Part shown: in pieces, positions 16,862 through 24,031 of the stretch
Layout: every line of letters begins with the position of its first letter
Numbering within the stretch: the first letter of the stretch is position 1
Assembly (NCBI GenBank): GCA_018883715.1
Contig: JAHLFP010000031.1
Location: forward strand, 1-61,321
DNA from: Candidatus Allofournierella pullistercoris
GTDB lineage: Bacteria > Bacillota > Clostridia > Oscillospirales > Ruminococcaceae
Reading direction: 5' to 3'
DNA length: 61,321 nt
Notes under the pieces: generated by a model
Told to the model about the DNA's origin: nothing
Seen by the model: only the letters and a program-made list of their open reading frames with translations
Database searches by the model: none
Position numbers and translations under genes: made by a program

Positions 16862-17863
16862 TTAACCTTTGGGACGCTTAAGCCGCAAAGGCAACAGAAT
16901 CAGGGATGGATTTTTTGCTTCCACCGCTTTGCAGACACACTGGTTGTAAAATCCGGTGCGCTGTTTCAGCTGGGAAAGCAGGGCGGCATGCCAAAGGGGC
17001 TGGGCAAAGATGGTTTCCAGCGCCTGACTGCGCTCCTCAAAGGAATAGTTTGTTTCTTTACTGCACACAAGGTCAAACTGGGTCGTAACCAGCGGGGGCA
17101 AACTGTCGGCCACCAGCGGGGCATAGAGAGAGGCTTGTTGTTCCTCGTTCAAAAAGGGGTGCAAGGCTTCCAATTTTTGCTGGGTCATCGTTAAGCTGGC
17201 AAGGGGCTGAGTATCCTCCTGCCACGGGGGAACGGGGCATTGAGCCAGGCTCTCCGCCATGTGCTCCATGGAGCGCACCGCCCGCAGATAATCCAGCTGA
17301 AAGGTCAGGGTTTGCATCCATGCTTCCAGCGGCAGAAAGCGAAGGCCGAATTCCCGGATAAGCTGGGTGCGGTACAGCTTGTTGCACAGCACCTCCAACT
17401 GGCCCGTCTTATAATAGGAAGGGAATTGTTGCCACAACTGCTCTTTTTCCTGAGCCGCAAAGGCGGGATGCTCCATGGGCTGGGATTGCTGGGAGCCTTG
17501 CAGGGTATAGTTTGCGCTAATCCAGTCCAGCCCCCGGTTTTCCATGGCCTGTACCATCTTGGCAAAGGCTTTGGAGCCAAGCATCTCACCAGGCTCTACA
17601 AAGGCCAGATACCGACCTTCTGCCTCGTCTATGGCGGTATTTTTCATCTCAGCTTCGCTGGCCTGGGACAGGCGAAACAGCCGAATGCGCACATCCTTCT
17701 GGGCATATTGGCGGCAGAGGGAGGTGTTTTCATTGGTGGAGCCATCATCCAACAGCAACAGCTCAAACCAGCCAAAACTTTGGTTCAAGATGCTGTCCAG
17801 CGTCTGGCCCAGCTGAGGGGCAGGGCCATGTACGGGTAAAATACAGCTTAGTACGGCTGCCAT
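16862..17863 (-). CDS. Divergent GT2 family protein lacking the DxD metal motif
   Basis: The 333-residue protein aligns by eye with the other GT2 proteins of the operon (CILPVHGPAPQLGQTL, LLLLDDGSTNENTS, YLAFV), but where they have VDxDD it has VEPGE, so both metal-binding Asp residues are replaced. The downstream region is also divergent. It may be an inactive homolog acting as a scaffold, or use metal differently. The reading frame is intact, the AAAGGAGG site is strong and the gene spacing is tight (21 and 27 bases), which argues for a maintained gene rather than a decaying one. A sequencing fault is unlikely because the frame continues. Confidence 0.8.
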   Translation of the reverse strand: MAAVLSCILPVHGPAPQLGQTLDSILNQSFGWFELLLLDDGSTNENTSLCRQYAQKDVRIRLFRLSQASEAEMKNTAIDEAEGRYLAFVEPGEMLGSKAFAKMVQAMENRGLDWISANYTLQGSQQSQPMEHPAFAAQEKEQLWQQFPSYYKTGQLEVLCNKLYRTQLIREFGLRFLPLEAWMQTLTFQLDYLRAVRSMEHMAESLAQCPVPPWQEDTQPLASLTMTQQKLEALHPFLNEEQQASLYAPLVADSLPPLVTTQFDLVCSKETNYSFEERSQALETIFAQPLWHAALLSQLKQRTGFYNQCVCKAVEAKNPSLILLPLRLKRPKG

Positions 17864-17884
17864 ATCTGTGTTCCTCCTTTGAGG

Positions 17885-18895
17885 TTAATCAAACAATCGG
17901 TGGCTGGTGCTTCCTTTCAGCCAGAACCAGCTGGCAATGGGTAAGCTCCAGCCCAGTTTCACGCAGATTCGATAGGCCAAAGCCATCCAGCGGTTGGGGT
18001 CGGCTTTCAGCCACTGGGTAATGCCAGTTACGGCTTGCGGGTTTTGCAAAAGTGTGCCAACGCTCCGCAGATACCCGACCAGAGAAAGAGCACCTTTGCG
18101 GCCCATCAACAAGCCAAACTGAGTCACAGCGGCATGCCGGACACGGGCTTGTACCAGCGTTTCAATCCGCTGGGGCGATTCCTGATAGCTTTCCAGAAAG
18201 GCGCAAAAGGCGGGGCGGGTGTAGCGCTCTGCTTGCATCAAATCTGTGCGCAGACGGCGGGAAAGGGAGCCGTCCTGCTCCCAGTTATAGCCATAAAGGG
18301 CCTTGCCCACCAGTTGCACCCCGGTGCAATGTGGCAGTACCTGCAAATTAAATAAAATATCCTCGTTGATGGCAAGGCTGGTGTCAAAGCGCACCCCGCC
18401 AATCTGTTCCCTATGATACAGCTTGCCCCAGGGGCTTGCAAGATAGCTGGTGTCCACCAGATACCACTGCCACTGGGGGGACAGCTGGCCTAGACTTTCC
18501 AGCCATTGGTCAGAAAGCTGGGGCGTTGCATCCGGGGACTTTGTATCAAAGAGCACCAAGCGGGGGTTTTGCGCAAGATAGGGCAGCAGGGTGGGATAGC
18601 AGTCCGGCTCCAGCCAGTCATCTGCATCCACAAACTGGATGTATCGTCCCCGTGCTGTGTCCAGCCCCCGGTTGCGGGCGGCACTCACCCCTGCGTTGGG
18701 CTGGTGAATCACACGAACCCGCCCGTCCTGGGCCGCAAAGGCATCACACAGTGTCCCGGAGGCATCCGGACTTCCATCGTCCACCAAAATCAGTTCCAGA
18801 TTTTCAGGGGCATGGCTTAAAATGCTGTTTACACAGCGGGTCAGGGTATCCTCTGCCCGGTAAACTGGCACAATCACCGAGAGCAATGGCTCCAT
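17885..18895 (-). CDS. GT2 family glycosyltransferase
   Basis: This 336-residue protein is a standard GT2 transferase: SVIVPVYRAEDTL, LILVDDGSPDASG, NAGVSAARNRGL and an intact VDADDW metal motif. The C-terminal 110 residues are helical with a basic hydrophobic end, which could lie on the membrane. It is close in sequence and length to the proteins at 12.2 and 21.4 kb, so they probably arose by duplication. AAAGGAG lies before the ATG, and gaps to both neighbours are about 20 bases. A role in adding one sugar of the repeating unit is inferred from the operon. Confidence 0.88.
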   Translation of the reverse strand: MEPLLSVIVPVYRAEDTLTRCVNSILSHAPENLELILVDDGSPDASGTLCDAFAAQDGRVRVIHQPNAGVSAARNRGLDTARGRYIQFVDADDWLEPDCYPTLLPYLAQNPRLVLFDTKSPDATPQLSDQWLESLGQLSPQWQWYLVDTSYLASPWGKLYHREQIGGVRFDTSLAINEDILFNLQVLPHCTGVQLVGKALYGYNWEQDGSLSRRLRTDLMQAERYTRPAFCAFLESYQESPQRIETLVQARVRHAAVTQFGLLMGRKGALSLVGYLRSVGTLLQNPQAVTGITQWLKADPNRWMALAYRICVKLGWSLPIASWFWLKGSTSHRLFD

Positions 18896-18913
18896 GGGAG
18901 ATTCTCCTTTCCG

Positions 18914-20179
18914 CTAAAAGTCCAGCAGTTCGTGGTAAAGTTCCACCTGCTGGTGGGCAATCCGGCTGGGGTCGTGGGTGACCAAAGCCCGTGTGCGGGC
19001 GGCTTGCCCCAGAGCCACCGCTTTATCGGTGTTCTGCAACATCCACAATACCTGTTCCGCCAGCTGGTCCGGGGAATCCGAATCAAACAAAAAGCCCTCT
19101 TTGCCATGGGTCAGCATACTGGGGATGCCGCCCACCTTACAAGCCACACAGGGCATGCCCATCAGCATGGCCTCCCCCAAGGAGTTGGGGCTGTTTTCAA
19201 TGCTGCTGGGCATTAAGAACACATCGCTGGACAAAAGAGCCTGTCGCACACCTTGCTGGTCCAAAACACCGGTGTAGTGGATGTGTCCTTCCACCCCAAG
19301 TGCCTTTGCCCGCTCTTCCAGATAGGTTTGGTATTCGCAAAGCCAGCGCACAAGAGGCTGTAACAGCCAGTGTTTGCGCACCGGCGGCCAGCCCGCCACC
19401 TTAACCTGTAGATTGGGGTAAGCCGAAAGCAGTTTTGGCAGGGCTTCCACCAGACGATGAAGCCCTTTTAAGGGGAGATTCCCCTGGGTGACAAAAAGCA
19501 CCGGATGGGGATTTTGACAGGGCTTCCACTGGGTGTGATAAAAGCTCTCCCGCATGATTTCATCCAGATGATGATAGTTGATAGAGGGGTTGCACTGCTG
19601 GGCATAGTCCTTGTCCCACTGGGTTCGCCCCAGGACGTGGCCCACCTGCTCCAGCACCTGCCGTTCCCGTTTGCCCTGCCACTCCAGCTGCTGAACAAGC
19701 TGGCGCACCGTCTTGCCGCCTGTCTTGGCAGAGAGCCATTCCTTTAAAGGTTGGGAACGTAAAAAACGGCTGGGCAGGCCATCTGCCGCATGGTGGGCAT
19801 ATGGCCCAGCAAGACCTTGGATGTGGATCACAATCCGTTCAGGGTTCCAGTGTTCCGTCAGCCATAGGGCGTGTTCATTTTCCGTGCCGAACAGCTGAAT
19901 CAAATCCGGCTGGAGAGTTTGGAGCACCTCCTGCAAGGCGGAAAAACCCTGTGCCTTTGGCAGGGCAATGTAGGTGGTTCCCTCTGCGGTGTGCCGCTGG
20001 ATGCTGGACACCGCCGGATGATAGGCCGCCACAAACAGCTGGATGTCCTGCAACTGGGTGTGGGTGCGAAGGGCCTGTTCCAGTGCCATGACCCAGCTTC
20101 CGCTGGCCTGTACAGGCAAAGAAAGTGCCTTTGCCATCACCGGGGGCAGAAAATTGATAAGCCAAAGAATGCGTTTCAT
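18914..20179 (-). CDS. GT4 family glycosyltransferase
   Basis: The 421-residue GT-B enzyme starts MKRILWLINFLPPVMAKAL. Its C-terminal half carries VLFVTQGNLPLKGLHRLVEALP and the motif ENSPNSLGEAMLMGMPCV, the nucleotide-sugar-binding E-x7-E of GT4. The ATG at 20179 follows the previous gene's stop by four bases, with GGAGG overlapping that gene's last codons. A longer frame reaching 20263 lies inside the previous gene and has no site. It is expected to be a soluble or peripheral cytoplasmic transferase. Similar proteins are found in capsule and exopolysaccharide loci. The substrate is unknown. Confidence 0.87.
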   Translation of the reverse strand: MKRILWLINFLPPVMAKALSLPVQASGSWVMALEQALRTHTQLQDIQLFVAAYHPAVSSIQRHTAEGTTYIALPKAQGFSALQEVLQTLQPDLIQLFGTENEHALWLTEHWNPERIVIHIQGLAGPYAHHAADGLPSRFLRSQPLKEWLSAKTGGKTVRQLVQQLEWQGKRERQVLEQVGHVLGRTQWDKDYAQQCNPSINYHHLDEIMRESFYHTQWKPCQNPHPVLFVTQGNLPLKGLHRLVEALPKLLSAYPNLQVKVAGWPPVRKHWLLQPLVRWLCEYQTYLEERAKALGVEGHIHYTGVLDQQGVRQALLSSDVFLMPSSIENSPNSLGEAMLMGMPCVACKVGGIPSMLTHGKEGFLFDSDSPDQLAEQVLWMLQNTDKAVALGQAARTRALVTHDPSRIAHQQVELYHELLDF

Positions 20180-20183
20180 GGGG

Positions 20184-21416
20184 TCAGTCCTCCAGGGCAC
20201 ACAGGATGTGATTGACTGCGGCTTTTTGGGTGTTTTCAAAAAAGATTTCCTCCGCCTGGGCAAAGGGGATTCGCTCCTGGGCTTTGGAATGCAAAAATTC
20301 GGACAGCTGGCCCAACACTTCGGGGGAACAGCCCTGCTGTTCGGACAGGCACAAGGCCAACGGCCAGCGATTTAGATAGGGCAAACAGGGGTCGTTTGCA
20401 AGTTTTGCCAGATGCAGAATGGGTTTGCCTTGTGCAAAGTACTCAAACAGCTTGCTGGGCACCTGATTGTCCACCCCGTTGCCAAGGTTGATGAGCACAT
20501 CCCCGCTGGCAAGGTAGGCGGCGCTTTCCTCGTAGGAAAGGGGGCCGGTGACTACAAGTCGTTCTCCCAGAATTTCTTTGGCCTGTTCCAAAAGCTGGGC
20601 AGGGTAATACTGCCAGCCGCCACCCACAAAGACCAACTCCACATCCGGGTCGTTGAGGGTGGAAAACAGCTCCAGCGCAAAATGAGGGGTGCGAAGTTCC
20701 GGGTACAGACTGCCACAAAAGACACATCGGATGGGAAACCCTTTGGCAAGGGGTTTGGTGGCGGGCTGGCGCACAAGGCTGGGAAAGTCCACCACCTGAG
20801 CTTTTTGGGCAAAATCCGCCAGTGGCCCTCCCGGCTGATAGTCCGCTTGCATGGCAGGGGTGATGAAAATCCGGTGTATGGCCTGACAAAGCTGTCGCTC
20901 CCGGGCATAAGCACCGGGGACTTGGTAACTGCGGTTTGCCGCATAGGGGTCCATCTGCCAGCTGATTTTTTTAGCCTGTGTTTCCACCTGCTGGAGGGCA
21001 AAACTGCCCGCATAGGGGGCGGCCACCGCAATCATACCATCAAAGTGGAACTGGGCGTCCAGCTGGGCGATTTTTTTGGCGGCGGCAGAAACCCGCCGGG
21101 GACGTTTTAGCAAAATCTGCCGCACTGCCGCCAGGGCGGCCTGGGGGTGCAGACAAAGTTTTGCAAGGCGCAGGGGAACAGGGGTGCCGCCTTTTTGTCC
21201 AAATTCCAGAAGCTGGTTCATAACCCGCTCGTCGGAAAAGGGAAGCAGGGTTTGCTGGCATCCCGGCTGTACAGGGGGGCGATGCTGCCCGTCGTACAGT
21301 TCCAGTAGGTGGATGGTATGCCCCTTCTGTGCCAAAAGCCCCGCACAGCGTCGTGCCAAAGCGGGGGTGGGGGCAAGGGGGAACTCCACCGTGTCCAGAA
21401 TCAATAACAGCTTCAT
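20184..21416 (-). CDS. GT-B fold glycosyltransferase
   Basis: This 410-residue protein has the GT-B layout but weaker motifs than its neighbours: KLLLILDTVEFPLAP at the N-terminus, FCGSLYPELRTPHFALELF at the start of the second domain, and a donor-site segment ADVLINLGN-like (SGDVLINLGNGVDNQVPSKLFEYFAQGKPIL) in which a Lys-Leu-Phe-Glu helix takes the place of the usual E-x7-E. This form occurs in glycosyltransferases that modify cell-surface sugars. It is the third gene of the operon, 17 bases after the previous one. I am sure of the fold type but not of the family number. Confidence 0.75.
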   Translation of the reverse strand: MKLLLILDTVEFPLAPTPALARRCAGLLAQKGHTIHLLELYDGQHRPPVQPGCQQTLLPFSDERVMNQLLEFGQKGGTPVPLRLAKLCLHPQAALAAVRQILLKRPRRVSAAAKKIAQLDAQFHFDGMIAVAAPYAGSFALQQVETQAKKISWQMDPYAANRSYQVPGAYARERQLCQAIHRIFITPAMQADYQPGGPLADFAQKAQVVDFPSLVRQPATKPLAKGFPIRCVFCGSLYPELRTPHFALELFSTLNDPDVELVFVGGGWQYYPAQLLEQAKEILGERLVVTGPLSYEESAAYLASGDVLINLGNGVDNQVPSKLFEYFAQGKPILHLAKLANDPCLPYLNRWPLALCLSEQQGCSPEVLGQLSEFLHSKAQERIPFAQAEEIFFENTQKAAVNHILCALED

Positions 21417-21433
21417 GAGCCTTGGTTTCCTTT

Positions 21434-22417
21434 CTAGTTTTGTCGGTCCCGCAACACAAGGCGGCAGACAACATGATACATCCCCGGCAGATACCCGGCC
21501 ATGAGGGCAATAGCCTTTAACGCAAAAGAAAGCTGGGGATTGCGTCGTTGCTCTTTTATCTGGCGGCGGATGGCCTGTACAAAATCTCGATGACTTTCCT
21601 TAAAAGGGGCAGGTTGCCTCTGGCGGAGAATCATGCTGTCCAGATATAAAAGTTTTTCCAGGTAAAATGCCCCCACAAACTGGGCTGTGTCCGGGGCTTG
21701 TCCCTGCTGATAGATGGCCTCCGCCACCTGTTTTTGGTCCTGCAACATGGCATGATTCAAGGGGCGGTGGCTGGTGGACTGGGGGTGCTGGCGATACCAG
21801 TAGCCGGCCTGTTCCACCACGGCCACGTGGGATAGTTTTTGAAAAAGTGCCCAGTTCAGGTATAAATCCTCGTTGTAAACAATCGGGGAATCCCACGTCA
21901 ACTCAGAAAGAAGGGTACAGCGGTACAGCTTGTTGCACATACTGTACTCCACCCGCTTGTCCAGCAAAAGACCACGCAGATGATGGGGGTGGAACAATAC
22001 CGCAACGGACGGCTCACAAGGTGCAGGTGCGGGAGGGGTATCCGAAAAAGATTGTAGCCCACAAACAGAAACGTCCGCTCCAGTTTGCTGGCAGGCTTGC
22101 CAAAGCCACTGGAGCATCTGAGGATGTAGCAGGTCATCCCCGTCCACAAAACACACGAATTTTTCTCTACACCACGCAAGTCCAGCCGCACGTCCTCGAG
22201 ACGCACCCAGATTGTCCCGGTGTACCACCTCGATTTCCGGGTGTTGCCGTGCCAGCTTGTTACAAAGAGCCGATGTTCCGTCGGTGCAACCGTTGTCCAC
22301 CAGAATAATCTGCTGGGGGGCAAGGGTTTGGGCAAGAATGCTCTGGACGCAATCGGAAAAATAAGGGCCGGGGTTATGGGCTACTACCACCACGCAGATG
22401 GAAGGAGTGGGATTCAT
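21434..22417 (-). CDS. GT2 family glycosyltransferase
   Basis: The 327-residue protein is a GT2 transferase with ICVVVVAHNPGPYF, IILVDNGCTDGT, LGASRGRAAGL and an intact VDGDD metal motif near residue 95. The N-terminal VAHNPG differs from the VPVY of its paralogs, so it is a separate subgroup. It ends in a helical tail. AGGAGG lies seven bases before the ATG, and the gene sits 19 bases after the first gene of the operon. It may add an early sugar of the repeat, by its place near the operon start, but gene order does not prove reaction order. Confidence 0.87.
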   Translation of the reverse strand: MNPTPSICVVVVAHNPGPYFSDCVQSILAQTLAPQQIILVDNGCTDGTSALCNKLARQHPEIEVVHRDNLGASRGRAAGLAWCREKFVCFVDGDDLLHPQMLQWLWQACQQTGADVSVCGLQSFSDTPPAPAPCEPSVAVLFHPHHLRGLLLDKRVEYSMCNKLYRCTLLSELTWDSPIVYNEDLYLNWALFQKLSHVAVVEQAGYWYRQHPQSTSHRPLNHAMLQDQKQVAEAIYQQGQAPDTAQFVGAFYLEKLLYLDSMILRQRQPAPFKESHRDFVQAIRRQIKEQRRNPQLSFALKAIALMAGYLPGMYHVVCRLVLRDRQN

Positions 22418-22436
22418 GGAATGTCCTCCTAAAAAA

Positions 22437-23561
22437 TCAAGCAGAATGCTCTGCCGCTGTCAGATAAAACTGGGTCAACCACTGGGCGGTGGTGTGAATG
22501 TCATAGCCTGCCGCCCCAAGCGCTGCCTTGTCACTGTGGCGATTGGTGAATTCTTGGGCCAAGGCAAGCGCCTTCTTCGCCCACTCTTGGTGGGAGCAGG
22601 TCAGGGGCGTCCGATGCACAAGGGGGGTAATGCACACTTCATCGGTAATGGCATCCGAAGCCAGAATCGGCAAGCCGGTGGCCTGTGCTTCCACCAAGGT
22701 GACAGGCAGACCCTCATGGAGGGAGGGGAACACAAAGCAGTCCATGGCAAGCAGAAGCTGAGGGACATCTTCCCGGGCACCAAGGAATTGAACCCGCTCC
22801 GAAAGGCCGAGACGCTGGGTGGTTTGCCGTACTGTCTCTTCCAGCTGTCCTGTCCCCACAAGCAAGAGCACACTGTCCTTATGAAGCGTACAGATTTGCT
22901 GAAACGTATCCAAAAGATGAAGGTGGTTTTTCTGGGCGGTGAACCGTCCCACATGCCCGAACACAAGGGTGCTGTGGGACAGTCCCAGCTCCTGCCGCTT
23001 GGCACGGCGAAGCTCTGGGGAAAAGGAAAAACGCTCCGGGTCAATTCCATTGTGGATTAAAAAAGCCTTGTCGCTGGCAGAGCCAAACATCCAGTCCGCC
23101 GCCGCCTTGGAGCAAGCCATCAGATGGGTGGCATGGGGCAACACCATACTTCCGTAATAGTTCTTCACCAGATGGAATAACAAGCCCCCTTCGTTCTGGG
23201 TGTTGTGGCTGTGGGCAATCCGCACCGGAATGCCCGCCCGGTGTGCTTGGCGCATCACAAGGCCGCTGAACTTGTCCATATGGGAATGGACAATGGGATA
23301 CTGAGGGCTTGCTGTTAGCACCCGGTTCAGGCCGTGGGTATAGGAAAATGGCCCTTTCTGGGTGATAAAGGGGATGGAGTGTATCACACCCCCCAGCTGG
23401 CGGATTTCCTCCTCGTACACACCCGGGAAGGAGCTGAGAAAATCAAACTGCACAAGCTGGCGGTCGATACAGCGGTAGAGATTCATAATCAGGCTTTCAT
23501 ACCCGCCATGGGCAAGGCCAGCCACACAGTGAAGCACCCGGATGGGAGCCACGGTCAACAC
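22437..23561 (-). CDS. GT4 glycosyltransferase, EpsF-like; first gene of the operon
   Basis: This enzyme of about 374 residues resembles EpsF-type GT4 transferases: RVLHCVAGLAHGGYESLIMNL, a VHSHMDKFSG acceptor segment, FGHVGRFTAQKNH and the E-x7-E motif HEGLPVTLVEAQATGLPI. The frame is open to an ATG at 23645, but that lies inside the ireB terminator and upstream of the promoter at 23591-23619, so it cannot be used from this promoter. Two GTG codons remain: 23561, seven bases after AAGGA, and 23552, eight bases after GAGG. I give the first. With a leader of only 20-30 bases the transcript is tight. Confidence 0.85.
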   Translation of the reverse strand: MLTVAPIRVLHCVAGLAHGGYESLIMNLYRCIDRQLVQFDFLSSFPGVYEEEIRQLGGVIHSIPFITQKGPFSYTHGLNRVLTASPQYPIVHSHMDKFSGLVMRQAHRAGIPVRIAHSHNTQNEGGLLFHLVKNYYGSMVLPHATHLMACSKAAADWMFGSASDKAFLIHNGIDPERFSFSPELRRAKRQELGLSHSTLVFGHVGRFTAQKNHLHLLDTFQQICTLHKDSVLLLVGTGQLEETVRQTTQRLGLSERVQFLGAREDVPQLLLAMDCFVFPSLHEGLPVTLVEAQATGLPILASDAITDEVCITPLVHRTPLTCSHQEWAKKALALAQEFTNRHSDKAALGAAGYDIHTTAQWLTQFYLTAAEHSA

Positions 23562-23590
23562 CTCGATTTCCTTGAAATTTGTCTGCTCCC

Positions 23591-23619
23591 AGTATACCAA
23601 ATCCGGCAGTGAAATGCAA
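23591..23619 (-). promoter_or_regulatory. Promoter of the 12-gene glycosyltransferase/ABC operon
   Basis: On the minus strand, TTGCAT and TATACT are 17 bases apart. It lies between the ireB terminator and the first transferase. No other strong promoter was seen across the following 13.7 kb of closely spaced genes. Confidence 0.75.
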
Positions 23620-23631
23620 AATTCATCCCAG

Positions 23632-23667
23632 CAAAAACGACCCATGCCACACAGGACATGGGTCGTT
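23632..23667 (-). terminator. Terminator after ireB
   Basis: An 11-bp perfect stem (AACGACCCATG with CATGGGTCGTT, 10-base loop) is followed on the minus strand by a run of T. It ends the ireB transcript just before the polysaccharide operon promoter. Confidence 0.88.
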
Positions 23668-23677
23668 GATTTTAGGG

Positions 23678-23923
23678 TCAGGGTTTTACATAGTTGCGTA
23701 CCATAGCCTGCAAAAGGTCGTCCCGGTCAATCCGGCGGATAAGGGAGCGAGCATTCTTGTAGGTGGTGATATAAGTGGGGTCCTCAGACAGGATGTAACC
23801 AACCAGCTGATTGATGGGGTTGTAGCCCTTTTCTTTCAGAGCGTCGTACACTTCCTGAACAACGGTCCGAATCTCCTGATCCCGGTCATCATAGATGGAA
23901 AATACAGCAGTAGGTTCCGACAT
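23678..23923 (-). CDS. ireB: IreB family regulatory phosphoprotein (UPF0297)
   Basis: The 81-residue product begins MSEPTAVFSIYDDRDQEI and continues VVQEVYDALKEKGYNPINQLVGYILSEDPTYIT, the diagnostic IreB pattern. In Enterococcus faecalis IreB is phosphorylated by the PASTA kinase IreK and limits cephalosporin resistance, so it links cell-wall stress to growth. The start at ATG 23923 fits the family; a longer frame to 24004 runs through the promoter. It is transcribed alone from its own promoter, between pheT and the polysaccharide operon. Its usual neighbours in many Firmicutes (yrrK, alaS) are absent here. Confidence 0.93.
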   Translation of the reverse strand: MSEPTAVFSIYDDRDQEIRTVVQEVYDALKEKGYNPINQLVGYILSEDPTYITTYKNARSLIRRIDRDDLLQAMVRNYVKP

Positions 23924-23959
23924 AAATGGTGAATCCCCCTTTGCAATAGCTTTTGCTCC

Positions 23960-23988
23960 AGTATACCCTATTTTATGCCTGATTGCAA
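23960..23988 (-). promoter_or_regulatory. Promoter for ireB
   Basis: On the minus strand TTGCAA and TATACT are 17 bases apart, about 30 bases before the ireB ATG. It lies after the pheT stop, so ireB need not depend on the T-box-controlled pheST transcript. Confidence 0.7.
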
Positions 23989-24031
23989 GAAAAAACAGTC
24001 GCAATCCGTGGAAATAAAAACAAGGTAAGGA

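Noticed and set aside
16001-17194. A 397-codon plus-strand open frame over GT4 and GT2 genes
   Set aside because: It spans the gap of two well-placed minus-strand genes without family features.
23562-23645. Start of the first GT4 gene at ATG 23645
   Set aside because: It lies inside the ireB terminator and upstream of the operon promoter, so it would not be in the transcript.
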